Origin: DASPKT01 sp035626475
GTDB taxonomy: Bacteria; Pseudomonadota; Alphaproteobacteria; Azospirillales; Azospirillaceae
NCBI GenBank assembly: GCA_035626475.1
Contig: DASPNP010000050.1
Location: forward strand, 85,502 to 149,501
Reading direction: 5' to 3'
Length of the DNA stretch: 64,000 bases
Shown here piece after piece: positions 1 through 8,598 of the stretch (within the stretch, counting starts at the first letter, position 1; each line of letters begins with the position of its first letter). The notes under the pieces are model-generated. The model was not told the origin of the DNA. It was given only the letters and a program-made list of their open reading frames with translations, and did not search any database. A program made the translations under genes and the position numbers.

Positions 1-738
1 GTTCAGCCACACCGCACCGGCGGCGGTCTTGCCCATCTTGGCGCCGCTGGATGTCGTCAGCAGCGGGCAGGTCAGGCCGAACAGCTCGGTCTGGGCGATG
101 CGGCGGCCGAGGTCGACGCCGTTGACGATGTTGCCCCACTGGTCGCTGCCGCCGGTCTGCAGCACGCAGCCGTACCGCCGGTTCAGCTCCACGAAGTCGT
201 AGGCCTGGAGGATCATGTAGTTGAACTCCAGGAAGGTCAGCGGCTGCTCGCGGTCCAGCCGCAGCTTCACGGAATCGAACGTCAGCATGCGGTTGATGGT
301 GAAGTGCCGGCCCACGTCCCGCAGGAAGGGGATGTATTCGAGCTTGTCCAGCCAGTCGGCGTTGTTCACCAGCGTCGCCTTGCCCGGGCCGAACTCGAAC
401 AGACGGTCGAAGACGGTGCGGATGCCCGCGATGTTGGCGTCGATCGTCTCGTTGGTCAGCAGCTGGCGCGTCTCGTCGCGGCCCGAGGGGTCGCCGATCT
501 TGGTCGTGCCGCCGCCCATCAGCAGGATCGGCTTGCCGCCGGTCTTCTGCAGCCAGCGCTGGATCATGGTCGGCAGCAGGTGCCCGACATGCAGACTGTC
601 GGCCGTGGCGTCATAGCCGTTATAGGCGACGAGGCCGCCCTCCTTCAGCTTCTTGTCCAGCGCCTCCAGGTCGGTCGCCTGGTGGAAGAAGCCGCGCTCC
701 ATCATGATGCGGAGGAAATCGGAGGTGACGCTCGTCAT
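1..738 (-). CDS. tyrS: Tyrosyl-tRNA synthetase, 3' part beyond window edge
   Basis: Cytoplasmic class I aminoacyl-tRNA synthetase that charges tRNA-Tyr. The reading frame is open from the ATG at 738 to base 1, giving 246 residues of a roughly 400-residue family; the C-terminal S4-like RNA-binding part lies outside. The class I HIGH signature is HVGH (residues 50-53) and the KMSKS loop appears as KMGKT (234-238). The tyrosine pocket motif GGSDQWGNI is also readable shortly before it. The gene is divergent from anmK, with 96 bp between the two starts. Identification is firm; only completeness is limited by the window. Confidence 0.95.
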   Translation of the reverse strand, partial: MTSVTSDFLRIMMERGFFHQATDLEALDKKLKEGGLVAYNGYDATADSLHVGHLLPTMIQRWLQKTGGKPILLMGGGTTKIGDPSGRDETRQLLTNETIDANIAGIRTVFDRLFEFGPGKATLVNNADWLDKLEYIPFLRDVGRHFTINRMLTFDSVKLRLDREQPLTFLEFNYMILQAYDFVELNRRYGCVLQTGGSDQWGNIVNGVDLGRRIAQTELFGLTCPLLTTSSGAKMGKTAAGAVWLN

Positions 739-834
739 GTCGCTTGCCCTTCGGCCCCGGTGGGCCAGGATAAGAGGATGTTAGGGGCGCATCCGTTACC
801 ACAGACCGACGCGGCGCGAAACCTGGGGGACCAT

Positions 835-1917
835 ATGGCGGCGGACATCTTCACGGCGGTCGGCCTGATGAGCGGCACCTCGCTGGACGGCATCGACGCC
901 GCGCTGCTGCGTACCGACGGGCGCGGCCATGTCGAGGCGGGCGCCTGGCTGACGCTGCCCTACCCGGAGGACTTCCGCGCCCGGCTGCGCGCCACGCTGG
1001 GCGGCAAGGGCGACGTGGCCGGGGTGGAGCGGGAACTGACCGACCTGCATGCCGATGCGGTGCGCGCGCTGCTGGCGAAGGCCGGCCTGTCCGCCGGCGC
1101 CGTGGATCTGGTCGGCTTCCACGGCCACACCATCCTGCACGCGCCGGAGCAGCGCCGCACTTGGCAGATCGGCGATGGCGCGCGGCTGGCAGCCATGGTC
1201 GGCATCCCCGTGGTGAACGATTTCCGCAGCGCCGACGTGGCGGCGGGCGGGCAGGGGGCGCCGCTGGTGCCGCTCTACCACCGGGCGCTCTCGGGCGGCT
1301 TGGACAAGCCGGTGGCGGTGCTGAACGTCGGCGGCGTCGCCAACGTCACCTGGCTCGGCCGGGGCGATCTCGACGTGCTGGCCTTCGACACCGGCCCGGG
1401 TAACGCGCTGCTGGACGACTGGGTGCTGGCGAAGACGGGTCGCGCCTGGGACGAGGGCGGGGCGTTGGCCGCGACCGGCTCGGTGGATGAGGCGGTGCTG
1501 GCCCGGCTGCTGGACCATCCGTTCTTCGACGCGCCGGCGCCCAAGTCGCTCGACCGCGACGCCTGGGACGTGTCGCCGGTGCGGGGCCTGTCGCCGGCGG
1601 ACGGGGCGGCCACGCTGACGGCCTTCACCGCGCGGTCGGTCGCCAAGGCCGCGGATCTCCTACCGGAGGCGCCGTCGCGCTGGCTGGTCACGGGCGGCGG
1701 ACGGCTGAACGGGACGCTGATGCGGATGCTGGGGGAGGCGCTGCCGGCACCGGTGGAAAGCGTGGACGATCTCGGTTGGTCCGGCGACGCGCTGGAGGCC
1801 CAGGCCTTCGCCTACCTCGCCGTACGCGCCCGCCAGGGCCTGCCTTTGTCGCTGCCGGGCACGACGGGCGTGCCGGCGCCGCAGACCGGGGGCAGGTTCC
1901 ATGCGGTCGCGGCGTGA
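835..1917 (+). CDS. anmK: Anhydro-N-acetylmuramic acid kinase
   Basis: Cytoplasmic peptidoglycan-recycling kinase that opens and phosphorylates 1,6-anhydro-MurNAc to MurNAc-6-P. The 360-residue product has the family length. The ATP-binding GLMSGTSLDGID motif lies near residues 10-21, followed by GGVANVT, FDTGPGNALLDDW and a C-terminal VTGGGRLNGTLM. The ATG at 835 is preceded by a GGGGGA ribosome-binding site; the frame is open much further upstream, but that part overlaps tyrS in antisense and is not coding. The substrate would be supplied by the AmpG-like permease encoded at 10561-11925. Confidence 0.95.
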   Translation: MAADIFTAVGLMSGTSLDGIDAALLRTDGRGHVEAGAWLTLPYPEDFRARLRATLGGKGDVAGVERELTDLHADAVRALLAKAGLSAGAVDLVGFHGHTILHAPEQRRTWQIGDGARLAAMVGIPVVNDFRSADVAAGGQGAPLVPLYHRALSGGLDKPVAVLNVGGVANVTWLGRGDLDVLAFDTGPGNALLDDWVLAKTGRAWDEGGALAATGSVDEAVLARLLDHPFFDAPAPKSLDRDAWDVSPVRGLSPADGAATLTAFTARSVAKAADLLPEAPSRWLVTGGGRLNGTLMRMLGEALPAPVESVDDLGWSGDALEAQAFAYLAVRARQGLPLSLPGTTGVPAPQTGGRFHAVAA

Positions 1918-1958
1918 TGGCTGAAGGGGAACTCGACCCTTTGTCAGTACCCTAATCC

Positions 1959-2113
1959 GTCACCCCGGCGCAGGCCGGGGCCCAGGGGGTGCAGCCATGG
2001 ACCATCAATGAAGCCGACCCATGCTCCGGTGGCCATCAAGCTGCGATCGAAGACAGCGCTGCATAGAGCGCATCCCGCTGCAACCCCTGGGTCCCGGCCT
2101 TCGCCGGGATGAC
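1959..2113. repeat. Inverted pair of CCCGGC-type palindromic repeats
   Basis: Two opposed copies of a roughly 28-base repeat (left 1959-1987, right 2086-2113) read GTCAYCCCGGCG...GGCCGGGRCCCAGG and its complement. Each copy is itself palindromic. They occupy the convergent gap between anmK and the hydrolase. Repeats of this type are common between genes in alphaproteobacteria. A related hairpin sits at 25288-25310 upstream of cysS. No protein is encoded here. Confidence 0.7.
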
Positions 2114-2196
2114 GGGCTGGGGATGCGAGAAAGGGCACAGGGCAAGCCCGGCGGACGCACGCGGGTCCGACTGCGTGAACCGTCGGAACGCGAGCC

Positions 2197-2868
2197 TCAG
2201 GCGGTCTGCGCCGCGACCGGCTGGGCCGGCTGCACCAGGACGCGGTCGAGATAATCGTCCACCACCGCACCCAGCGCTTCCGACTGGTTCAGGAAGAAGT
2301 GGTTCGCGGCCTCAACCTTGCGGAAGTCGATCTTGATGTCCTTCTGCGAGGAAAGCTTGTTCACCAGCCGCATGACCGAGGGCTCCGGCACCAGATCGTC
2401 GGCGGCGCCGTGGATGATCAGGCCCGAGGAGGGGCAGGGGGCCAGGAAGCTGAAGTCGAACATGTTGGCCGGCGGGGCGGCGGAGATGAAGCCGTCGATC
2501 TCCGGCCGGCGCATCAGCAGCTGCATGCCGATCCAGCTGCCGAAGGAGTGGCCGGCGATCCAGCATGCCTGGGCGTTGGGGTTGTAGGTCTGCAGCCAGT
2601 CCAGCGCCGACGCGGCGTCCGACAGCTCGCCCTCGCCGCGGTCGTAGGTACCCTGGCTGCGCCCGACGCCCCGGAAATTGAAGCGCAGGCAGGAGAATCC
2701 GCGCTTGGTGAAGGCGTGGAACAAGGTATAGACGACCCTGTTATTCATCGTCCCGCCATGCTGGGGGTGCGGATGAAGGATCAGGGCGATCGGGGCGTTC
2801 GGCGCCTTGGAGTGGGAGTAGCGGCCCTCGAGCCGGCCGGCCGGCCCGTTGATGATGACGTCCGGCAT
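2197..2868 (-). CDS. Alpha/beta hydrolase (small serine hydrolase)
   Basis: Soluble alpha/beta-hydrolase of 223 residues in the group of short prokaryotic hydrolases often compared with dienelactone hydrolase. The oxyanion-region HPHPQHGGTMNN lies at residues 32-43. The nucleophile elbow is GHSFGS (Ser108), the likely acid lies in HGAADDLV (about 157-158), and the catalytic His is in ANHFF (His190). It ends in an Ala/Pro/Gln-rich tail. It is transcribed leftward, away from cysE. The substrate cannot be told from sequence; esterase or carboxylesterase activity is an inference from the family. Confidence 0.85.
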   Translation of the reverse strand: MPDVIINGPAGRLEGRYSHSKAPNAPIALILHPHPQHGGTMNNRVVYTLFHAFTKRGFSCLRFNFRGVGRSQGTYDRGEGELSDAASALDWLQTYNPNAQACWIAGHSFGSWIGMQLLMRRPEIDGFISAAPPANMFDFSFLAPCPSSGLIIHGAADDLVPEPSVMRLVNKLSSQKDIKIDFRKVEAANHFFLNQSEALGAVVDDYLDRVLVQPAQPVAAQTA

Positions 2869-2988
2869 GTGTTACCGCTCCCAGGCGTTGGCGCGGGTGG
2901 GTTCTTCCACCTCGGTCGTTACGGAAGATGCCCGAAGGGCCGAAGGAACGCTACCCCGTCCGGTAAGGAAATATTGGGGGGGGAATTC

Positions 2989-3017
2989 TTGACCGTTTTG
3001 GTGGGTCATCCTATATC
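2989..3017 (+). promoter_or_regulatory. Sigma-70 promoter for the cysE-iscR operon
   Basis: TTGACC (2989-2994) and TATATC (3012-3017) are separated by exactly 17 bp, in a locally A+T-rich stretch 137 bp upstream of the cysE start. This is one of the best sigma-70 matches in the window. IscR, encoded second in the operon, is a likely autoregulator by analogy with other isc loci, but I could not assign a specific IscR box. Confidence 0.65.
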
Positions 3018-3153
3018 GCAACCCATGGCCGGTTGTTCTGCCCTTCCCCGCGTTCCGCGACCGGGTCCGGGACCAGGTCGAAGGGGGATCATCGGGGCAT
3101 GATCCGTGCGGCGAGCCGTAATGCGTCACAACTATACCACAGCGTGAGGATCG

Positions 3154-3891
3154 GTGTTCAAGCGTCTTCGCGATGAGATCGACGGCATCATGGCCCGCGA
3201 TCCGGCGGCACGGTCCCGGCTGGAGGTCTTCCTCTGCTATCCGGGCCTGCACGCCCTGGTCACGCACCGCGTGGCGAACAAGCTGTGGCGGGCGCGCTGG
3301 CACACGCTCGCGCGGCTGGTCTCGCACATCGGCCGCATGCTCACCGGCATCGAGATCCACCCCGGCGCCACCATCGGCAAGTGCCTGTTCATTGACCACG
3401 GCATGGGCGTGGTCATCGGCGAGACGGCGGAGATCGGGGACAACGTCCTGCTCTACCATTCCGTCACGCTGGGCGGCACCTCGCTGAACAAGGGCAAGCG
3501 CCACCCGACGGTGCGCGACAACGTCATCATCGGCGCCGGCGCCAAGATCCTCGGCAACATCACCGTCGGCGAGAATGCCCGCATCGGCGCGAACTCCGTC
3601 GTCGTGGGCGACGTCGCGCCCGGCGCCACCATGGTGGGCATCCCCGCCAGGGCCGTGGTGCCGCGCGACCGCCAGCCCGAGCGTTTCCTCGCCTACGGCA
3701 CGCCGTGCGGCGACATGCCGGACCCGGTGGCGCGCGCCATCTCGGGTCTGCTGGACCAGGTTCAAGGTCTCCGCCAGCGTGTGGAGGAGCTTGAGAACGA
3801 CCGCGCGGCGGCCGTACCGGCGCCGGTCGATTTCACCGCCGAAGGCGACGCAGAGCGCCGCGGCCAGGCAGGGGTCGGCACGGCCTGCTGA
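3154..3891 (+). CDS. cysE: Serine O-acetyltransferase
   Basis: Acetylates L-serine with acetyl-CoA to O-acetylserine, the first committed step of cysteine synthesis. The 245-residue protein has an N-terminal helical part (1-65) and then a left-handed beta-helix of hexapeptide repeats (about 66-170) including the GIEIHPGATIG and DHGMGVVIGETAEIG stretches typical of CysE. A Gln/Glu-rich helical tail follows. The GTG start at 3154 has a GAGGA ribosome-binding site 4 bp upstream; no in-frame ATG fits better. It is the first gene of the operon with iscR 33 bp downstream, linking cysteine supply to Fe-S assembly. Confidence 0.93.
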   Translation: MFKRLRDEIDGIMARDPAARSRLEVFLCYPGLHALVTHRVANKLWRARWHTLARLVSHIGRMLTGIEIHPGATIGKCLFIDHGMGVVIGETAEIGDNVLLYHSVTLGGTSLNKGKRHPTVRDNVIIGAGAKILGNITVGENARIGANSVVVGDVAPGATMVGIPARAVVPRDRQPERFLAYGTPCGDMPDPVARAISGLLDQVQGLRQRVEELENDRAAAVPAPVDFTAEGDAERRGQAGVGTAC

Positions 3892-3924
3892 GACAGGTCC
3901 GGCCGGGAGGCAGGAGAGACACCG

Positions 3925-4398
3925 ATGAGACTGAGCACCAAGGGACGTTACGCCGTCATGGCGATGGTCGATCTCGCCCGCAACAGCAAGGGGCAGCCCG
4001 TCGCCCTGGCCGAGATCGCCGACCGGCAGGAGATTTCGCTCTCATATCTCGAGCAGCTCTTCGCGCGGCTGCGCAAGGGCGGCCTGGTGAAGAGCGTGCG
4101 CGGCCCGGGCGGCGGCTATCTGCTGGCGCATCCGGCCAAGGTGATGCGCGTCTCCGACATCATCCTGGCGGTGGACGAGCCGATCCGCACCACGCGCTGC
4201 GCCGCCAACTCGCCGGTGGGCTGCCGGGCCAACAAGACCCGCTGCGTCACCCACGATCTGTGGGAGGAGCTGGGCAACCAGATCCACATGTATCTCAGCT
4301 CGGTGACGCTCGAGGATGTGTGCGAGAGACGCATCCTGGCCGCCGGCGGTGCCATGGAGATTCCGGACGCCCGCAAGGCGCCGGTCGCGGCCGAGTAG
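3925..4398 (+). CDS. iscR: Rrf2-family Fe-S regulator IscR
   Basis: DNA-binding regulator of 157 residues with a winged helix (about 1-75; RYAVMAMVDLA, LSYLEQLFARLRKGGLV) and three cysteines, Cys92, Cys100 and Cys107, followed by a His in RCVTH. These fit the [2Fe-2S] ligands of IscR. It would sense Fe-S cluster status and repress or activate cluster-assembly genes, probably including its own operon. The ATG at 3925 follows CAGGAGAG. It sits between cysE and a cysteine desulfurase, the usual alphaproteobacterial arrangement. Confidence 0.93.
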   Translation: MRLSTKGRYAVMAMVDLARNSKGQPVALAEIADRQEISLSYLEQLFARLRKGGLVKSVRGPGGGYLLAHPAKVMRVSDIILAVDEPIRTTRCAANSPVGCRANKTRCVTHDLWEELGNQIHMYLSSVTLEDVCERRILAAGGAMEIPDARKAPVAAE

Positions 4399-4441
4399 TC
4401 AGGGAAGGGCGGCGCCGCGTCCGCGGCACCGATACGATGCC

Positions 4442-5539
4442 ATGAGCGCCGGCGCCGCCTATCTCGACTGGAACGCCACGTCCCCGCTGCGGCCCGAGGC
4501 GCGCGACGCGCTGCTGGCCGTGCTGGGGGAGGTGGGCAACCCGTCCTCCATCCATGGCTTCGGCCGGCAGGCCCGCAAGCGGGTGGAGGAGGCGCGGGGC
4601 GCGGTGGCCGCCCTGATCGGCGCCGACCCAGCGGGGCTGGTCTTCACCGGCAGCGGCACCGAAGCCAATAATCTCGCCCTCGCCAGCGCGCCCGGGCGGC
4701 GCCTGCTGGTCTCCGCCGTCGAGCACGCCTCCGTGCTGGAGGCGGCGCCCGGCGCCGCGCGCGTGCCGGTGGACGGGCAGGGGCGCCTCGACCTCGCCGC
4801 GCTGGAGCGGATGCTGGCCGAAGGCGGCCCGGCGCTGCTCTCCCTGATGGCCGCCAACAACGAGACCGGCGTGCTGCAGCCGCTGGCCGGGGCGGCGGAT
4901 CTCGCCCGGGCGCACGGTGCGCTGCTGCATGTGGACGCCGCGCAGGTCGCCGGCCGGCTGCCTTTCGACATGCGGGCGCTCGGCGCCGACATGGTGAGCG
5001 TCTCGGCGCACAAGCTGGGCGCCCCGCAGGGTGTCGGCGCGCTGGCCCTGCGCCCCGGGCTGGAACCGCAGGCGCTGCTGCGCGGCGGCGGGCAGGAGCG
5101 GCGGCGGCGCGCGGGCACCGAGAACGTGGCCGGCATCGCCGCCTTCGGCGCCGCCGCGCGGGCGGCCCTGGCCGGGCTGGACCGCTTCGCCGCCCTGGCC
5201 GACCTGCGCGACGGTATGGAGGCGCGGCTGCGCGCCGCGGCGCCGGACCTGGTGGTCGCGGGAGAGGGCGCCGGCCGCCTGCCCAACACCAGCTGCCTGA
5301 TCCTGCCCGGCGTGCCGGCGGAGACGCAGCTGATGCGCCTGGACCTGGCGGGCATTGCCGTCAGTTCCGGCTCCGCCTGCTCCAGCGGCAAGGTGGCGGC
5401 GTCGCATGTGCTGCTCGCCATGGGCATGGCGCCGGACCTGGCATCCTGCGCCATCCGGGTGAGCCTGGGCTGGAGCACGGATCCGGCCGAGGTCGAGCGG
5501 TTCGTCGCCGCCTGGGGCGCCATGGCGGCGCGGCGGTAG
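4442..5539 (+). CDS. Cysteine desulfurase (NifS/IscS family)
   Basis: PLP enzyme that takes sulfur from cysteine for Fe-S clusters and tRNA thiolation. The ATG at 4442 gives 365 residues beginning with the family-typical YLDWNATSP. The PLP lysine is in SAHKLG (Lys191) and the persulfide cysteine in SSGSACSSGK (Cys313). The short SSGSACSSG loop fits the NifS/IscS class rather than SufS. It follows iscR and precedes an HscB-like gene, ferredoxin and mnmA, so it may feed both Fe-S assembly and 2-thiouridine synthesis. No iscU or iscA lies next to it. I leave the symbol open because many genomes carry several paralogues. Confidence 0.9.
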   Translation: MSAGAAYLDWNATSPLRPEARDALLAVLGEVGNPSSIHGFGRQARKRVEEARGAVAALIGADPAGLVFTGSGTEANNLALASAPGRRLLVSAVEHASVLEAAPGAARVPVDGQGRLDLAALERMLAEGGPALLSLMAANNETGVLQPLAGAADLARAHGALLHVDAAQVAGRLPFDMRALGADMVSVSAHKLGAPQGVGALALRPGLEPQALLRGGGQERRRRAGTENVAGIAAFGAAARAALAGLDRFAALADLRDGMEARLRAAAPDLVVAGEGAGRLPNTSCLILPGVPAETQLMRLDLAGIAVSSGSACSSGKVAASHVLLAMGMAPDLASCAIRVSLGWSTDPAEVERFVAAWGAMAARR

Positions 5540-5636
5540 CGGACCAGCGTGAAAGGATAATCGCCGATCCGCCCCGTTGCCCCCATGCGTTCATGACGGT
5601 ATCACGCGCGTCGATGTCCGTCGCAACGGCAGATCC

Positions 5637-6269
5637 ATGGTCGAGACCCCCGAGGGCGGAAGCGCCCGTTTCCAGCCGCAGCCTGCCGCGCTCGACGGCG
5701 ACATGCTGAGCTGCTGGTTCTGCGCCCGGCCGGTGTCGCCGCGCGCCTTCTTCTGCCACCAGTGCGGCAGCCTGCAGCCGCCCACGGGCCAGGACGCGTT
5801 CCAGCGCCTGGGCCTGCCGCGCCGCTTCGACATCGAGCCGGGGCTGCTGGAGCGCCAGCATGCCGGCTTCTCCCGCATGCTCGACCCCGAGCGGTTCCGC
5901 AACCGCGGCCCCAAGGAAAAGCAGCTGCTGGAGCGGCACCGGACCGAGCTGGCCGGCGCCCATGCGGTGCTTCGCGACCCGGCCAGCCGTGCCCGCCACC
6001 TGCTGGAGCTGGAGGGGCGCACCCCCGCCGTGCTGCCCTCGGCCGAGCCCGATCCGCTCTGGGTCGAGCTGGAAGGGGCGGCCGACACCGCGTCCCTGGA
6101 CCGCGCCGCCACGGCCGTGGGCCGGGAGACCGAGAGCACCGTCCAGGCGCTGTCGGCCGCCTTCCGATCCGGCCAGCTGGACCGGGCGGCGCAGCTGACC
6201 CTGCGGCTGGAGCGGCTGGGCCACCTCGCCGACCTCGCCCGCCGCCGCCGCGCCTCGCTGGAACAATAG
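5637..6269 (+). CDS. HscB-like J-domain co-chaperone with zinc-type N-terminus and lost HPD
   Basis: About 210 residues. Cys26, Cys29, Cys40 and Cys43 (CWFC...CHQC) form a tetracysteine knuckle like the N-terminus of mitochondrial HSCB. A J-domain-like part (53-115) and a C-terminal three-helix part (about 130-210) match HscB layout, with the family's LRDPASRARHLLELEG segment. The invariant HPD of J domains is replaced by DPE (residues 83-85, in MLDPERF), so stimulation of an Hsp70 ATPase is doubtful. No hscA is nearby. The ATG at 5637 was chosen because upstream TTG/ATG options have no better ribosome-binding site; the frame extends to a TTG at 5577. Position between the desulfurase and fdx supports the HscB origin. 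Confidence 0.75.
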   Translation: MVETPEGGSARFQPQPAALDGDMLSCWFCARPVSPRAFFCHQCGSLQPPTGQDAFQRLGLPRRFDIEPGLLERQHAGFSRMLDPERFRNRGPKEKQLLERHRTELAGAHAVLRDPASRARHLLELEGRTPAVLPSAEPDPLWVELEGAADTASLDRAATAVGRETESTVQALSAAFRSGQLDRAAQLTLRLERLGHLADLARRRRASLEQ

Positions 6270-6389
6270 CCGCGGCTCCTTTGCGCGAACGGCGCTGGAC
6301 AGGCGCGCGCCGCCTCGGTAACACATCGCCGACCCCGCCGGACGACTGCCGGCGGCTGCGATCATCCCTGTACGGAGTTGGGGCGCGCC

Positions 6390-6704
6390 ATGCCGAAGAT
6401 GACCTTCATCGAGACCGACGGGACCCGCCGCGAGGTGGACGCTCCCCTGGGCCTGTCCATCCTGGAGGTCGCGCGCCGCCACAATGTCGACCTGGAAGGC
6501 GCCTGCGAGGGCTCGCTGGCCTGCTCCACCTGCCATGTCGTGGTGGCGCCCGACTGGATCGAGCTGCTGCCGGATGCCAGCGAGGACGAGGAGGACATGC
6601 TGGACCTCGCCTTCGGCCTGACCAAGACCTCGCGCCTGGGCTGTCAGATCCGCATCACCGAGGAGCTGGACGGCCTCGTCGTCTCGCTGCCCGGCGGCCG
6701 CTGA
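6390..6704 (+). CDS. fdx: ISC-type [2Fe-2S] ferredoxin
   Basis: Adrenodoxin-type ferredoxin of 104 residues that donates electrons during Fe-S cluster assembly. Cluster ligands are Cys39, Cys45, Cys48 (CEGSLACSTC) and Cys85 (LGCQI). The acidic DEEDMLDLA helix and the C-terminal LDGLVVSLP are typical of the group. The ATG at 6390 lies 12 bp after GGAG; a TTG at 6378 in the same frame abuts that site and is less likely. tenA begins 4 bp after the stop. Confidence 0.92.
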   Translation: MPKMTFIETDGTRREVDAPLGLSILEVARRHNVDLEGACEGSLACSTCHVVVAPDWIELLPDASEDEEDMLDLAFGLTKTSRLGCQIRITEELDGLVVSLPGGR

Positions 6705-6708
6705 GCCG

Positions 6709-7404
6709 ATGGCGGCACCGCCGGACCTCGCCATCCCGGGCGGCCTCTTCGCCCGCCTGCGCGACGCGGCGCGGCCCAGCTGGGACCGCTACGTCGCCCA
6801 TCCCTTCGTCAAGGGCATGGGCGACGGCGCGCTGCCCGAGGCGGCGTTCCGGCACTATCTGGTCCAGGACTATCTGTTCCTGATCCATTTCGCCCGGGCC
6901 TACGCGCTCGCCGCCTACAAGGCCGACAATCTCGCCGACATGCGCGCGGCCGGCCGCTCCATGGCCGCCATCCTCGACCTGGAGATGGGGCTGCATGTCC
7001 GATACTGCGAGGGCTGGGGCCTGGACGAGGCGGCGATGGCGGCCACGCGGGAGGCCTCGGCCACGCTCGCCTATACCCGCTTCGTGCTGGAGCGGGGCAT
7101 GGCCGGCGACCTGCTGGATTTGCATGTGGCGCTGGCCCCCTGCGTGGTGGGCTATGCCGAGATCGCGGCGAACCTCCTGGCCGACCCGGCGACGAGGCTG
7201 GAGGGCAATCCCTACCGCCCCTGGATCGAGATGTACGCCGATCCCGAGTACCGGACGGTCGCCGCCGCCCAGATCGCCCTGCTGGACCGGCTGGACAATG
7301 CCCGCGGCGGGGCGGCGCGGTTCGACGACCTCGCCCGCACCTTCGAGGCCGCCTCGCGCCTGGAGGCCGGGTTCTGGCAGATGGGCCTCGACCTGGCGGA
7401 CTGA
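6709..7404 (+). CDS. tenA: TenA-family thiaminase II / aminopyrimidine hydrolase
   Basis: Helical protein of 231 residues related to TenA, which hydrolyses base-degraded thiamine pyrimidines for salvage. The nucleophile region is LAPCVVGYAEI (Cys145, with Glu151 near by), and the QDYLFLIHFARAYA stretch (53-66) supplies the conserved Asp and Tyr. It starts 4 bp after fdx, so is probably translated from the same transcript. Its place among sulfur-transfer genes suggests a link to thiamine or thiol metabolism, but the link is only positional. Confidence 0.85.
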   Translation: MAAPPDLAIPGGLFARLRDAARPSWDRYVAHPFVKGMGDGALPEAAFRHYLVQDYLFLIHFARAYALAAYKADNLADMRAAGRSMAAILDLEMGLHVRYCEGWGLDEAAMAATREASATLAYTRFVLERGMAGDLLDLHVALAPCVVGYAEIAANLLADPATRLEGNPYRPWIEMYADPEYRTVAAAQIALLDRLDNARGGAARFDDLARTFEAASRLEAGFWQMGLDLAD

Positions 7405-7443
7405 GTCGTTGCGCCGGACGGCCGCGTCCCTATATTGCCGCCC

Positions 7444-8583
7444 ATGAACTCCCTCGGTATCGACAAGTCGCCCGCCGACACGCGCGTGGTCGTCGCCATG
7501 TCCGGCGGCGTGGACAGTTCCGTCGTCGCGGCGCTGCTGAAGGAGCAGGGCTACGACGTGGTCGGCATCACGCTGCAGCTCTACGACCACGGCATGACCG
7601 TGGGGAAGAAGGGCGCCTGCTGCGCCGGCCAGGACATCTACGACGCCCGCCGCGTCGCCGACACGATCGGCATCCCGCACTATGTGCTGGATTACGAGGG
7701 CCGCTTCGGCCAGGCGGTGATCGAGGATTTCGCCGACAGCTACCTGCGCGGCGAGACGCCTATCCCCTGCGTGCGCTGCAACCAGCACGTCAAGTTCAAG
7801 GATCTGCTGCGGCAGGCCCGGGACCTCGGCGCCGACGCGCTGGCGACCGGGCACTATGTCCGCCGCGGCATGGGGCCGGATGGGGCGGAGCTGCTGCGGG
7901 CGGTCGATCCCTCCCGCGACCAGAGCTACTTCCTGTTCGCCACCACGGCGGAGCAGCTGGACTTCCTGCGCTTCCCCCTGGGCGGCCTGCCGAAGACCGA
8001 GACCCGGGCGCTCGCCGAGCGCTTCAGCCTGCCGGTCGCGGCCAAGCCGGACAGCCAGGACATCTGCTTCGTGCCGAACGGTTCCTATGCCGACATCGTT
8101 CGCAAGCTGCGCCCCGGCGCCGACAAGCCGGGCGAAATCGTCCATGTCGACGGCCGCGTGATGGGCCGGCATGAGGGCATCGTCGGCTTCACTGTGGGCC
8201 AGAGGAAGGGGCTGGGCACCGGCGGCCGCAAGGGGCCCGGCGGAGAGGAGCTGGAGCCGCTCTATGTCGTGCGGGTGGACGCGCCGACCCGGCGCGTCAT
8301 CGTCGGACCTCGCGCCTCGCTGGCCCGCTCGCGCATCCACGCGCGCGAGGTGAACTGGCTGGGCGGGCCCGTGCCGGCCGAGGGGCTGGAGGTCGAGGTC
8401 AAGCTTCGCTCCGCCCAGCCGGCCGCGGCCGCGACGGTGCATCTGGACGGGCGGGGCGGGGCGGTCGTGGAGCTCGCCGCCGAGCAGTTCGGCGTGGCGC
8501 CGGGCCAAGCGGCCGTCTTCTACCGGGGCGACCGCGTGCTGGGCGGCGGCTGGATCGTGAGCACCGAGGCGAAGGCCGCCTGA
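7444..8583 (+). CDS. mnmA: tRNA-specific 2-thiouridylase
   Basis: Adenylates and thiolates U34 of tRNA-Lys, -Glu and -Gln using persulfide sulfur from a cysteine desulfurase. The product has 379 residues. The PP-loop is MSGGVDSSVVA (near residues 19-29), the first catalytic cysteine lies in CVRCNQHVKF and the second in SQDICFV. The C-terminal beta-barrel region (about 290-379) is complete. The ATG at 7444 was preferred over a TTG three codons upstream. As last gene of the operon it fits a sulfur relay from the desulfurase at 4442-5539. Confidence 0.95.
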   Translation: MNSLGIDKSPADTRVVVAMSGGVDSSVVAALLKEQGYDVVGITLQLYDHGMTVGKKGACCAGQDIYDARRVADTIGIPHYVLDYEGRFGQAVIEDFADSYLRGETPIPCVRCNQHVKFKDLLRQARDLGADALATGHYVRRGMGPDGAELLRAVDPSRDQSYFLFATTAEQLDFLRFPLGGLPKTETRALAERFSLPVAAKPDSQDICFVPNGSYADIVRKLRPGADKPGEIVHVDGRVMGRHEGIVGFTVGQRKGLGTGGRKGPGGEELEPLYVVRVDAPTRRVIVGPRASLARSRIHAREVNWLGGPVPAEGLEVEVKLRSAQPAAAATVHLDGRGGAVVELAAEQFGVAPGQAAVFYRGDRVLGGGWIVSTEAKAA

Positions 8584-8598
8584 TGAAGGTCGCATCAC

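Noticed and set aside
304..834. N-terminal extension of anmK over the tyrS gene
   Set aside because: The frame is merely open; it lies antisense to tyrS, and the family N-terminus begins at 835.
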